NCBI GenBank assembly: GCA_013003415.1
Contig: JABDJR010000273.1
Span: 1 to 10,983, forward strand
Source: Candidatus Eiseniibacteriota bacterium
GTDB taxonomy: Bacteria > Eisenbacteria > RBG-16-71-46 > JABDJR01
DNA: 10,983 bases
Direction: 5' to 3'
Numbering within the stretch: the first letter of the stretch is position 1; each line of letters opens with the position of its first letter. Positions 1-6,424 of the stretch are shown one piece after another. The position numbers and the translations under genes were made by a program. The notes under the pieces were generated by a model. It did no database searches, was not told the DNA's origin, and saw only the letters and a program-made list of their open reading frames with translations.

Positions 1-747
1 GGCCAGAACTTCCGTGAGATCCAACTCTAGAAACGTGATGTCGTTGGGAGCGGGATGAATACGGAGCGAAGCCACGGGCTCGTGTTCCCAACCCAACCCT
101 TGGAGATGTATCTCCCAGGTTTGGGGACGGGCCTCGACAAAGTTATGAAGCAACTCTGCCACGCCACCAGACTCCAACACCGCAGTGCGGGCCGTATTCA
201 GCGTGACGGTGGTGCTGTCTCCATACTCGTTGGTGAGCACAAAGCCTTCGGGATGCATTTCGGGAAGCTCACCGGAGATAAGAACGACAAGCGCCGTCTT
301 CTGGCGCTCTACAAAGTCGGCTTCAAGCTGTTCCAAGCGAGCCTGACTCTCATCGAGAGCCCCCTCTATGGCGTCTAGAGTTTCCAGGACCTCGGCCAAT
401 TCGAGAATGCTCTCCATCAGCTCTTCGCGTGTCACCGAGTCTTCAAGGGCGGCCACGCTGTCTTTTTTGGCCTGCATGTCTGCGATCATTTGGTGGTAGC
501 GGAAGTACCGTGCATCAACCTCTTGGGACCACCCGTCTTCCTTCACGCTCTCGCGAAGGGCGTCCAGCCGGCCTCGAATAAAATCTTTGTTCGCATTGAG
601 AAATTTTAGAGTTGCAAGCTTCTGTTTCTTGATCTTAGTGCGCTCCACGTCCACCTCAATGGCGTGTGGCGGTGCGGCAAGGACCGGCAGGGAAACAACC
701 AGAGAGAACCCGAAAACGATGAGGGTCTTCAGAAAAGCGTTCTTCAT
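1..747 (-). CDS. Exported coiled-coil protein, C-terminus cut by the window edge
   Basis: The frame is open from an ATG at 747 to base 1, giving 249 residues with no stop. A signal peptide is clear: MKNAFLK, a hydrophobic core, then probable cleavage near residue 25 after VLAA. Residues about 33-150 are rich in E, K, L, Q and A with heptad-like spacing and no Pro, which suggests a long coiled coil. Residues about 152-249 look beta-rich and contain two WE/LG-type stretches, perhaps a small folded domain. The start is supported by GGAG (754-757) six bases upstream, and it shares its A with the TAA stop of the PepSY-like gene (TAATG), so translational coupling is likely. I do not recognise a family. 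A periplasmic or envelope structural or adaptor role is inferred from the signal peptide, the coiled coil and the neighbouring envelope genes. Confidence 0.85.
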   Translation of the reverse strand, partial: MKNAFLKTLIVFGFSLVVSLPVLAAPPHAIEVDVERTKIKKQKLATLKFLNANKDFIRGRLDALRESVKEDGWSQEVDARYFRYHQMIADMQAKKDSVAALEDSVTREELMESILELAEVLETLDAIEGALDESQARLEQLEADFVERQKTALVVLISGELPEMHPEGFVLTNEYGDSTTVTLNTARTAVLESGGVAELLHNFVEARPQTWEIHLQGLGWEHEPVASLRIHPAPNDITFLELDLTEVLA

Positions 748-1292
748 TAGCCTCTCCATTTCCGTTTAACTTTGCCGTTCTTGGCATCGACAACCACAAA
801 CAGAGAGGGCACTCCCGCGGCTTTGTACACGATTGTCCACGTTGTCATGTTGGGTTCGCTCTCATGAATCGCCGCGCGCATCAGAAACACAGATTCTGCG
901 GCTCCCCCATGCTCTTCACAAAACTTCCGCCCTCCTTTGTCATTGGCGGCAAGCAGGGCTACGGTGCTGTCGACCCATTCCGCGGACACCGGGGGTGCCT
1001 TGAACTTGAAGCCTAGATTTTGCTGGGTGACGACCTTGCCATCTTGAACCGAGTAGGCTCGTGCCGCGTTTCGTTCGGGCGAATAGAACAGGTAGCCCCA
1101 GCGACTCGACTTTCCGCCCGCGGCCAGGCCCTCGTCGTTTTCGACATAGACAAGATAGGCATCTTCGGCCCAACCGGCGGCTGCGTTTTGGGCCACGCCC
1201 ACCCCGGAACTGGCCAAAGCAGGAACCGCCTCATCGGCATAGGAATTGGTGGTTGCCCACAACAGGAGCAACAAAGACAAAAAGACTCGCAT
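747..1292 (-). CDS. Exported PepSY-like protein
   Basis: A 181-residue protein with a signal peptide at residues 1-19 (MRVFLSLLLLLW..NSYA). Two segments resemble each other. Residues about 64-87 have W-x-YLFY followed by ARAYSVQDGKVV. Residues about 152-177 have WTIVY followed by SLFVVVDAKNGKVKR. The pattern W-x-I/L-x-Y, turn, hydrophobic strand, D-x-x-x-GKV is typical of PepSY-like domains, so this may be a tandem pair; that is a fold guess, not a search result. PepSY-like proteins are often found near flavin- or haem-based envelope redox systems. AGGAG at 1298-1302 lies five bases before the ATG at 1292 and only two before the ATG at 1295, so the inner ATG is preferred. The longer frame from 1400 overlaps the upstream gene by 100 bases and hides the signal peptide. 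The stop overlaps the next start by one base. Confidence 0.85.
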   Translation of the reverse strand: MRVFLSLLLLLWATTNSYADEAVPALASSGVGVAQNAAAGWAEDAYLVYVENDEGLAAGGKSSRWGYLFYSPERNAARAYSVQDGKVVTQQNLGFKFKAPPVSAEWVDSTVALLAANDKGGRKFCEEHGGAAESVFLMRAAIHESEPNMTTWTIVYKAAGVPSLFVVVDAKNGKVKRKWRG

Positions 1293-1300
1293 CATGGCTC

Positions 1301-2131
1301 CTAGAGAAGGAAGGAGGTTCCGATCAGGAACTCGTAATTGCTGTTGTTGCGACGGGCCGATCCAAACTCCGTCTTGAACCGGTGATTCCTGAGCTCCCAA
1401 CGCAAGGAAGTCCGCTTGCCGAAATACATCGTGGTTCCGGCTCCAAGATTGAAACTGGGTTCCGACTTCCCAAGCATGATCGTCGAGCCCGCGCCTCCGG
1501 TGACGAAGGGGACCATTTGGCGACCGGGCAGGAGTTCTACGGTGAGATTAAGATTGTAGAAGAGCATGTGAAACTCTTCTTCTTCCAAACTGAGGTTGAA
1601 GAGATCTTCAACAATTTCGGCGGGGCGAACCACATGGCTGTAGGTAAGCCCGCCCTCGACTTGAAGGAAGTCGAACAGGTAGTAGCCCAAACGACCACCT
1701 AAGGCCATGGAGTTGGACTTGCGATCGAAGGCATAACCACCGAGATACCCGGTAAAAACAAAACTGCCCACTCGCGAAAATAGTTTGGGGTTTGGCCTGA
1801 ACTCCAAGTGCGAAGTGTCTTGGTCTTCCTCAACCAGGGAGCTGTGAATCCATGCCGTCTCGGAAGCTGAGATGCGAATGTTGTACCAGGCATCTCGCTT
1901 CGCATTGACTACGAAGACGGCATCCCGGGGATATACGCCAACAATGGAAAACGCTTCCCCGGGGCCGCTTCGTACAACGTTGTGATCGCCATGCACTAGT
2001 TTCACTTTGACCACAATCTCGTTCTTGTTCTTTGGCTCAAGATTCTGAGCGCTCACGACCGTGGGTATCGAAAACCACAATGCAGCGCCAACTGCCAGAA
2101 TCCAGACGAGCCTGACTCGTTCTAAACTCAT
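1301..2131 (-). CDS. Bacterial SH3 domain plus outer-membrane beta-barrel protein
   Basis: A 276-residue protein with a signal peptide ending near residue 28 (VVSA|QN). Residues about 38-101 fit a bacterial SH3 domain: a V-x-V strand, NVVRSGPGEAFSIVG (the usual N-x-R-SGPG-x-x-x-x-V-G), then W-Y-x-I and a final T-AWIHSSLV strand. Residues about 118-276 are alternating strands with glycine/aromatic pairs (FTGYLGGYAFDR, GGRLGYYLFDF, PFVTGGAG) ending in the hydrophobic GTSFLL, as expected of an outer-membrane barrel of the type common in myxobacteria. The SH3 domain would be periplasmic and may bind peptidoglycan or a partner. The ATG at 2131 overlaps the upstream stop as ATGA. GGAGG lies about 11 bases upstream, which is long and suits coupled translation. 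Its barrel shares a strand signature with the barrel at 9042-9746. Confidence 0.88.
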   Translation of the reverse strand: MSLERVRLVWILAVGAALWFSIPTVVSAQNLEPKNKNEIVVKVKLVHGDHNVVRSGPGEAFSIVGVYPRDAVFVVNAKRDAWYNIRISASETAWIHSSLVEEDQDTSHLEFRPNPKLFSRVGSFVFTGYLGGYAFDRKSNSMALGGRLGYYLFDFLQVEGGLTYSHVVRPAEIVEDLFNLSLEEEEFHMLFYNLNLTVELLPGRQMVPFVTGGAGSTIMLGKSEPSFNLGAGTTMYFGKRTSLRWELRNHRFKTEFGSARRNNSNYEFLIGTSFLL

Positions 2132-2802
2132 GAACTAAACATCCTCCATGCAAACCCCAAGGTGAGTCTCCAGTGCGAGAAACTCTCGCGTTCCAGGATC
2201 ACCACGTCGTCGCGGCGGTGAGCGGTATCCATCCACCACCACGCTCGAGTTGCCCTAAGCGACACCCCCAACCCCCGCACCACATTCACTCGCGATTCCA
2301 AACCGAGGCTAATCACCGGTTCTGTCTCGGATTGCAACGGAACCCGAATCGCTTCGGAGATTCCATCGATCGACAGGGCGATCTCATCTGGGGCGTAGGA
2401 AATGTTCTGAAACCCAACCCCACCCTTTAGCCAACTCGAAAAGGACCCGGCACCAATCAGCCTTCTCCCTCCCTCGGCCCCAAAGCCCCGAAGTCGAACT
2501 TCTGGATTCTCGGTTGAGATGGATTGATGGGTTTGCCAGCTCCAGTATTGGGCGCCAACTTCCCATCCCAAGGCCTCGAAATAGAGCCCCCCCAAGTAGC
2601 TCGGTTCTGCTCCGGGCTTCCAACCGTATTGCTGCATCGTGTTTCCCTGAAGGGACACGCCACCGTGCAGCTCCAGACGCAGAGAATGGGGGGGGATGGC
2701 AGACACCTCCGTGGCGCTAGCGAAAGTGGAATTAAGACCACCCCACCCCAAAACCAAACCCGCCATGACAGCGGTATGAAAAACAGACAGGCGCCAATTC
2801 AA
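2128..2802 (-). CDS. Outer-membrane beta-barrel protein, family not recognised
   Basis: A 224-residue protein starting at TTG (2802). MNWRLSVFHTAVMAG.. forms a signal peptide with probable cleavage near residue 30 (FASA|TEV). GGAG at 2812-2815 lies nine bases before the TTG. The alternative in-frame ATG at residue 13 would lose the positively charged N-region. The mature part has amphipathic strands rich in Gly and Trp/Tyr (LRLELHGGVSLQG, LGGLYFEALGWEVGAQYWSW, SSWLKGGVGFQNISY, PVISLGLESRV, HWRLTLGFAWRMFSS), consistent with a small 8- to 10-strand barrel. The AWWWMDT stretch near residue 190 is unusually Trp-rich. The stop codon overlaps the next start (ATGA). No specific family was recognised; an outer-membrane location is inferred from strand pattern and neighbours. 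Confidence 0.82.
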   Translation of the reverse strand: MNWRLSVFHTAVMAGLVLGWGGLNSTFASATEVSAIPPHSLRLELHGGVSLQGNTMQQYGWKPGAEPSYLGGLYFEALGWEVGAQYWSWQTHQSISTENPEVRLRGFGAEGGRRLIGAGSFSSWLKGGVGFQNISYAPDEIALSIDGISEAIRVPLQSETEPVISLGLESRVNVVRGLGVSLRATRAWWWMDTAHRRDDVVILERESFSHWRLTLGFAWRMFSS

Positions 2803-2805
2803 GAT

Positions 2806-3417
2806 CTAGTTCTCCGGCCAGCGAATCTCCACCCCGGTTGGAAGAATCTCGGACTCTCTAAAGTCAGCAGCCTCAATCACGGTGACTTCGGAGCCATCTG
2901 GCAGCTCCATGTCATCGACGGTGCCAAAATAGAGAATCACGTACATACCCCCCGCCCCCACATCTGTCGGCAAAGCGCTCGCATCAAATTGAAACTGCAA
3001 CTCTTGGATCAAGTGATCCCATCCGGTAACTCGAAAGAACGCCGATTCCACAGTCCGCGAGTTAGACAGAATCAACTCCACATCTTCCAACACGCCCATT
3101 CGGTCGGCTTCGGGAGTCAGATTGACGGCGTCATAGCCAACCACATCTGTGATGCGAAGCTCAGCAATCACATCGCCGGTAAGAATGGTGCGGTAGGTAA
3201 TGGCCCCCGTGACGTTCAGGGTTTCGCCCTCGATCATGGCCACCGGATCGGGGTCCAACACATCAAGCCGTGTCCACCGGTCATCCACATCGGGTTCGCC
3301 CAAACAACCCACACATAGAGGTGCCAACACCCAGGCCAAAACCTGGGTGCGGCTCCTCCATGAAAGCCCTTGCCCGGTGGTCCCACCGGCGCTCTTGCTC
3401 GGGCTCTCACCCATCAT
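2806..3417 (-). CDS. Probable lipoprotein of unknown function
   Basis: About 203 residues from the ATG at 3417. Three ATGs in a row (3420, 3417, 3414) follow GAGG at 3424-3427; the middle one has the best spacing (six bases). A GTG at 3429 overlapping the previous stop as GTGA is possible but has no clear ribosome-binding site. The N-terminal region is polar, then RSRTQVLAWVLAPLCVGC gives a short hydrophobic segment with a lipobox-like LCVGC. The Cys at position -3 is atypical, so lipidation is probable rather than certain. The mature part is acidic (DVDDRW, DVLDPDPVAM) and beta-rich, with alternating strands up to the end, suggesting an immunoglobulin-like or jelly-roll fold. No family is recognised. 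It lies three bases before the next barrel gene and may be its surface partner. Confidence 0.8.
   Translation of the reverse strand: MMGESPSKSAGGTTGQGLSWRSRTQVLAWVLAPLCVGCLGEPDVDDRWTRLDVLDPDPVAMIEGETLNVTGAITYRTILTGDVIAELRITDVVGYDAVNLTPEADRMGVLEDVELILSNSRTVESAFFRVTGWDHLIQELQFQFDASALPTDVGAGGMYVILYFGTVDDMELPDGSEVTVIEAADFRESEILPTGVEIRWPEN
2812..2815 (-). promoter_or_regulatory. Ribosome-binding site supporting a TTG start
   Basis: GGAG on the minus strand, nine bases before the TTG at 2802 and inside the last codons of the upstream lipoprotein gene. It is the main support for a rare TTG start, together with the basic N-region that start gives to the signal peptide. Confidence 0.5.
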
Positions 3418-3425
3418 CATCCACC

Positions 3426-5051
3426 TCACTGAGTGACCACCATTTTCTTGGTGATGTTTTGCGTTCTGGTTTTCAGTCGGTACAGATAAATGCCGGACGC
3501 AACACGACGCCCCTGCTCATCGGTTGCGTTCCAGGAAACGCTTCCTGGTCCCTCCGCAATCCCCTGCACCAACGTCCGGACCTTTCGCCCCTGCATGTCA
3601 AACACTTCAATCACGCCGCTAGGATCGCCGCCTACAGGTCCGTCGAAACGAATCTGCGTTTGCGAATAAAACGGGTTTGGAGCGTTTGCTAGAACAATAG
3701 GCGCGATAGATCCATCACCAAATCCATCACTCGAAAACGACGTGGTCGTCGAACGAGACGGGCTATCTTCATAACTTGATCTTGCGGAAAGCTTCATCGT
3801 GTAACTCCCTTTGGGTAGTCCGGAATCCAGATCGGATTCCTCGAAGGCCAACTGCTGCAAACCAGATTGCACAAATCCAAATTTCTTGCGGGCAACAAGC
3901 TGGTTCTCTTGATACACCTCGGCCATGACTTCTGCGGGATCGGTTAATCGAACCTCAATCACCGGGAAATCCACGCGCGGTTCTTTAAGATCCACACCCA
4001 GCGTCAGCTTGGAAAGACCACTCTTGTCGCCCCAGGCACCAAGCAAGACGCCTTCGCCCCGCGGGCGATTGGTGTTTTGTTCCTGGCTTCGATGGTCTGT
4101 AAATCGATCGGCCACCACATGAAAGTCACGAAGAACACTCGGAAACCCGGAGATTTCATCGAGCCCTTCAAGATCCCGCGAGTACTTTGAAATGGTGGAA
4201 CTACGAGGGCCCACCATGTACACCTGCCCCCAGCTATCTGTATCGATGCCCGTGATAACCGGGTGGTCATGGCCGACGGCATCGATCCACTTCAACTCGG
4301 AACCGGTATCCAACAGTTTGACGAGTCGTCGCGAATGAGAATCGGCCACAAACACCTCGTTCGTAGCCGCTCCCCGCTCTTGTCCCACGGCAATGGCGGT
4401 TGGACCCGCGAAGAAACCTTCACCGCCTCCCAGGGAACCCACGCCATAGCTAGCCTTCATCGAGGCGCCCCCCAGATTTACGCGAAGGACACGATTGCTC
4501 CCGGTTTCGGCCACATAAAGCCGATCATCCTCGGGGACATCGGGAGTCCCTCCATCCGAGAACGCGAGGTCATAGGGCCTTTTGATATCCCCAAGCACAC
4601 GCAGAGGCTCAAGGCTGATCTCCCCGAACTCATGATGAATCTGAAACTCCACAATGCGATGGTTGCCACTGTCGCTGACATACAACTTGCCCTTCGGATC
4701 GAGAGCCAAACCTCTGGGCGTATCCAGTGCACCAATGGCAGAACCCACGCCGGTAAAGGCTTGAAGTCCTTGTTCCGGGTCTCCAAACACAAGACGATCC
4801 CAATCCGCGTCACTCGCGATTGGCATGGCTCGGGATTCCACATAGGGAAAACGCTCGTACACATCGGTTGTGGCGTAGACGACCGTCGCATAGGGGTTTG
4901 AAAACAGCTGGCGCTCCAATACCGTCTCAGCCACTTGGCGACTGAGCACCGGCACGCCCTCCAAGACATCCTTTTCAATGAGGGTTTGTGCGGTCACCCC
5001 TCCGGATACCGATGCCAACAGCACGGTAGCCACCAAGACTTGCTTACTCAT
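3426..5051 (-). CDS. Secreted NHL-repeat propeller protein with FlgD-like/type-A sorting-like C-terminal domain
   Basis: A 541-residue protein with a signal peptide ending near residue 21 (GGVTA|QT). NHL-type blades are visible at about 110-137 (TPRGLALDPKGKLYVSDSGN, then HRIVEF), 158-192 (RPYDLAFSDGG..RLYVAETGSNRVLRV), 216-246 (GPTAIAVG..EVFVADSHSRRLVKL) and, weaker, about 268-290. Residues about 455-541 carry the APNPF..TQIRF, V-I-EVFDMQGRKVRTL, G-SVSWNATDEQGRRVASGIYLYRL and KKMVVTQ pattern shared by FlgD Ig-like domains and type IX secretion type-A sorting domains. The protein is therefore expected outside the cytoplasm, possibly at the cell surface. GGAGGAG (5058-5064) six bases before the ATG fixes the start; the longer GTG frame from 5066 begins inside that site. 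NHL propellers usually bind partners; no enzyme motif was seen. Confidence 0.9.
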   Translation of the reverse strand: MSKQVLVATVLLASVSGGVTAQTLIEKDVLEGVPVLSRQVAETVLERQLFSNPYATVVYATTDVYERFPYVESRAMPIASDADWDRLVFGDPEQGLQAFTGVGSAIGALDTPRGLALDPKGKLYVSDSGNHRIVEFQIHHEFGEISLEPLRVLGDIKRPYDLAFSDGGTPDVPEDDRLYVAETGSNRVLRVNLGGASMKASYGVGSLGGGEGFFAGPTAIAVGQERGAATNEVFVADSHSRRLVKLLDTGSELKWIDAVGHDHPVITGIDTDSWGQVYMVGPRSSTISKYSRDLEGLDEISGFPSVLRDFHVVADRFTDHRSQEQNTNRPRGEGVLLGAWGDKSGLSKLTLGVDLKEPRVDFPVIEVRLTDPAEVMAEVYQENQLVARKKFGFVQSGLQQLAFEESDLDSGLPKGSYTMKLSARSSYEDSPSRSTTTSFSSDGFGDGSIAPIVLANAPNPFYSQTQIRFDGPVGGDPSGVIEVFDMQGRKVRTLVQGIAEGPGSVSWNATDEQGRRVASGIYLYRLKTRTQNITKKMVVTQ

Positions 5052-5057
5052 GTCGCA

Positions 5058-5064
5058 CTCCTCC
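5058..5064 (-). promoter_or_regulatory. Ribosome-binding site deciding the NHL-protein start
   Basis: GGAGGAG on the minus strand, six bases before the ATG at 5051. The longer GTG frame from 5066 reads through this site as Glu-Glu codons, so it is not the true start. Confidence 0.75.
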
Positions 5065-5078
5065 ACTCAGTCCCATGT

Positions 5079-6218
5079 CTAAAACCTGTACGCCAATCCG
5101 GTTTCCAAGACGTTGGCTGAGAAGTTGTTGCTGTTGAAGTAGCGTTCGTACTTCACACTTAGATCGAATCCTTGAAGCACCGATTTTGCGATCGGCAAGG
5201 CTCCAAGGTTGACCCCTAGCTGAGCGCCAAAAAGATGGGAGTTGAAGTCTTCCAGTCGGTAGTCTCCGGTTCGGAAGCCATCGACCCCATCACTCGTTTC
5301 ATATTCTTCACGGTAAAAGTCGGCCGCGGTCTGCGTGTAGTAGCGGTAGCGGTAACGAACAACCACATCGTTCGTGATGTACTGCGACAATCGGGTGCCC
5401 AGCGTGTGCGAGCCCACCCCCCAGTCATCTCCGTACAACCGGTACTCCAGCTTGATGCTGGATCGGTTCTTCAGATACTGGTGCACGCGCACAAACACAT
5501 CGCGACGCACCCGCTCGCTAGGGTGAACCTCAACTTCCGGGCCACCCCCCGCATACACATTGCGGTAAGGGTTGTGGAGCAGGCCGTCGACCCAGTTAAT
5601 CTCGCCTCCCACTCGCAGAATGGTGGTGGGGCTAAGAATCTGTGTAGCGACCGCGTTCACATGCAAGGTCGACTTCGAATCGTCGGGAGTCGCGGTGTCG
5701 TCATCGACTAAGGGTTCAATTTGATCCCAGCCATAGCTGCTCCCAAAGGAGAGATTCAAGTTCTGATCGAAAAGATTGACGTTGGTTGAGCCACGAACCT
5801 GCTGGGCGAAATAATCAGATTCCGTGGACAAGTAGTAACCCAGGTTCACCCGCTCGGTGCCAAGATCCGCCTGCAGTTCGTCTCGTGTCTTTCGATACTC
5901 TTCAAAGGCTCCGTTAGCCGAAGAAATCGGTCGGCTTGCGGTTGTGATCGCATCAAGCGCTTCCGGCGTTCCCGCCTGCGCCTCGATCGCGGGCATTATG
6001 ACCACTTCATGATTCCACCGCACCACGCCTTGAACACCGTTCTCAAGGTTGAGGCCGTAGTTCCCATAGTGCGAGTGAACCCCCACATCGTTGGCATCGG
6101 AGAAGTAGCGAAACAGATAGTTCGCATCTTGCTCATCAATAGCCGCCGTCGCGGGACTTGCCATGGAAAAGCTCATGGCGGCACAGGAAACCGTGATCAT
6201 GATCTGCTTCAATTGCAC
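5079..6218 (-). CDS. DUF3570-type outer-membrane beta-barrel protein
   Basis: A 379-residue protein starting at GTG, with a signal peptide ending near residue 26 (SPATAA|IDEQ). The body is almost wholly beta-strand with aromatic girdles. Features I associate with DUF3570 are an N-terminal YLFRYFSDANDVGVHSHYGNYG stretch (residues about 34-54), LLHNPYRNVYAG (213-224), KLEYRLYGDDWGVGSHT (256-272), VVVRYRYRYYTQTAADFYREE (285-305) and a terminal LAYRF ending in Phe, the usual outer-membrane insertion signal. Length of about 380-400 residues is typical. It overlaps the DUF4266 gene by ten bases, and its ribosome-binding site lies inside that gene's Gly-rich tail codons. From memory, DUF3570 and DUF4266 genes are usually adjacent and often accompanied by ApbE and a thioredoxin, as here. 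Substrate and function are unknown; a porin-like or complex-anchoring role is inferred. Confidence 0.9.
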   Translation of the reverse strand: MQLKQIMITVSCAAMSFSMASPATAAIDEQDANYLFRYFSDANDVGVHSHYGNYGLNLENGVQGVVRWNHEVVIMPAIEAQAGTPEALDAITTASRPISSANGAFEEYRKTRDELQADLGTERVNLGYYLSTESDYFAQQVRGSTNVNLFDQNLNLSFGSSYGWDQIEPLVDDDTATPDDSKSTLHVNAVATQILSPTTILRVGGEINWVDGLLHNPYRNVYAGGGPEVEVHPSERVRRDVFVRVHQYLKNRSSIKLEYRLYGDDWGVGSHTLGTRLSQYITNDVVVRYRYRYYTQTAADFYREEYETSDGVDGFRTGDYRLEDFNSHLFGAQLGVNLGALPIAKSVLQGFDLSVKYERYFNSNNFSANVLETGLAYRF

Positions 6219-6424
6219 GCGCAGCCTCCGCCCGCGCCCCCAACGCCACCTGCCGATCCTTCACGAGCTTCAAGCCACTTTTGCTCTCGCGCTTCCTCCC
6301 GCGCGTCCAGTTCGTAGGCCATGATCTTGTCGGCCAAGAACTCTCGCTCGTAAGGGCGTACGGAGGCACACCCGGAAACGATGAATGACAGAAGCAGCAC
6401 AGCTCCACCTAAGCGCCATCTCAC
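6209..6424 (-). CDS. DUF4266-type small lipoprotein with C-terminal GGGCACN
   Basis: A 71-residue protein starting at GTG, which overlaps the TlpA stop (GTGA). Residues 1-18 form a lipoprotein signal and the lipobox is IVSG|C19. The mature peptide begins CASVRPYEREFLADKIM, then a charged helix (about 35-55), then LEAREGSAGG and a glycine-rich tail ending GGGCACN. This ordering (GCA-x-V-x-PYER-x-x-LAD near the lipid anchor, REG-x-GG before a Gly tail, CxC-Asn at the very end) matches what I know of DUF4266. The mature protein is only about 53 residues. C68 and C70 form a CXC pair that could bind metal, form a disulfide or carry a modification; none of these is shown. The thioredoxin immediately upstream is the obvious candidate to act on it. 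Other frames here are shadows. Confidence 0.9.
   Translation of the reverse strand: MRWRLGGAVLLLSFIVSGCASVRPYEREFLADKIMAYELDAREEAREQKWLEAREGSAGGVGGAGGGCACN
6225..6229 (-). promoter_or_regulatory. Ribosome-binding site of the DUF3570 gene inside the DUF4266 tail codons
   Basis: GGAGG on the minus strand, six bases before the GTG at 6218. It is formed by the GGC GGA GGC codons of the DUF4266 glycine tail. It decides in favour of the GTG start over the in-frame ATG at 6200. Confidence 0.75.

Noticed and set aside
55..378. A 107-codon open frame on the plus strand at the left edge
   Set aside because: It is antisense to the partial coiled-coil gene, which has a signal peptide, a ribosome-binding site and an uninterrupted 249-codon frame.
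1293..1400. N-terminal extension of the PepSY-like gene to 1400
   Set aside because: It overlaps the coding end of the SH3-barrel gene by 100 bases and puts 36 residues ahead of a perfect signal peptide; the ribosome-binding site is at 1298-1302.
1061..1702. A 213-codon open frame on the plus strand
   Set aside because: Antisense to the PepSY-like and SH3-barrel genes; Arg/Pro-rich composition and no signal or domain mark it as a shadow.
3196..3216. NVTGAIT in the unknown lipoprotein as an ApbE flavin-attachment site
   Set aside because: The acceptor motif needs an acidic or Ser lead and S/T-G-A-[ST]; Ile follows the Ala here and the setting is a beta strand.
2524..3318. A 264-codon open frame on the plus strand
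   Set aside because: It lies antisense across two well-supported minus-strand genes with signal peptides and ribosome-binding sites, is rich in His/Pro/Arg as expected of a shadow frame, and has no recognisable domain.
4263..4901. A 212-codon open frame on the plus strand
   Set aside because: Antisense to the NHL propeller gene, whose blades are read clearly in the other direction; no domain seen.
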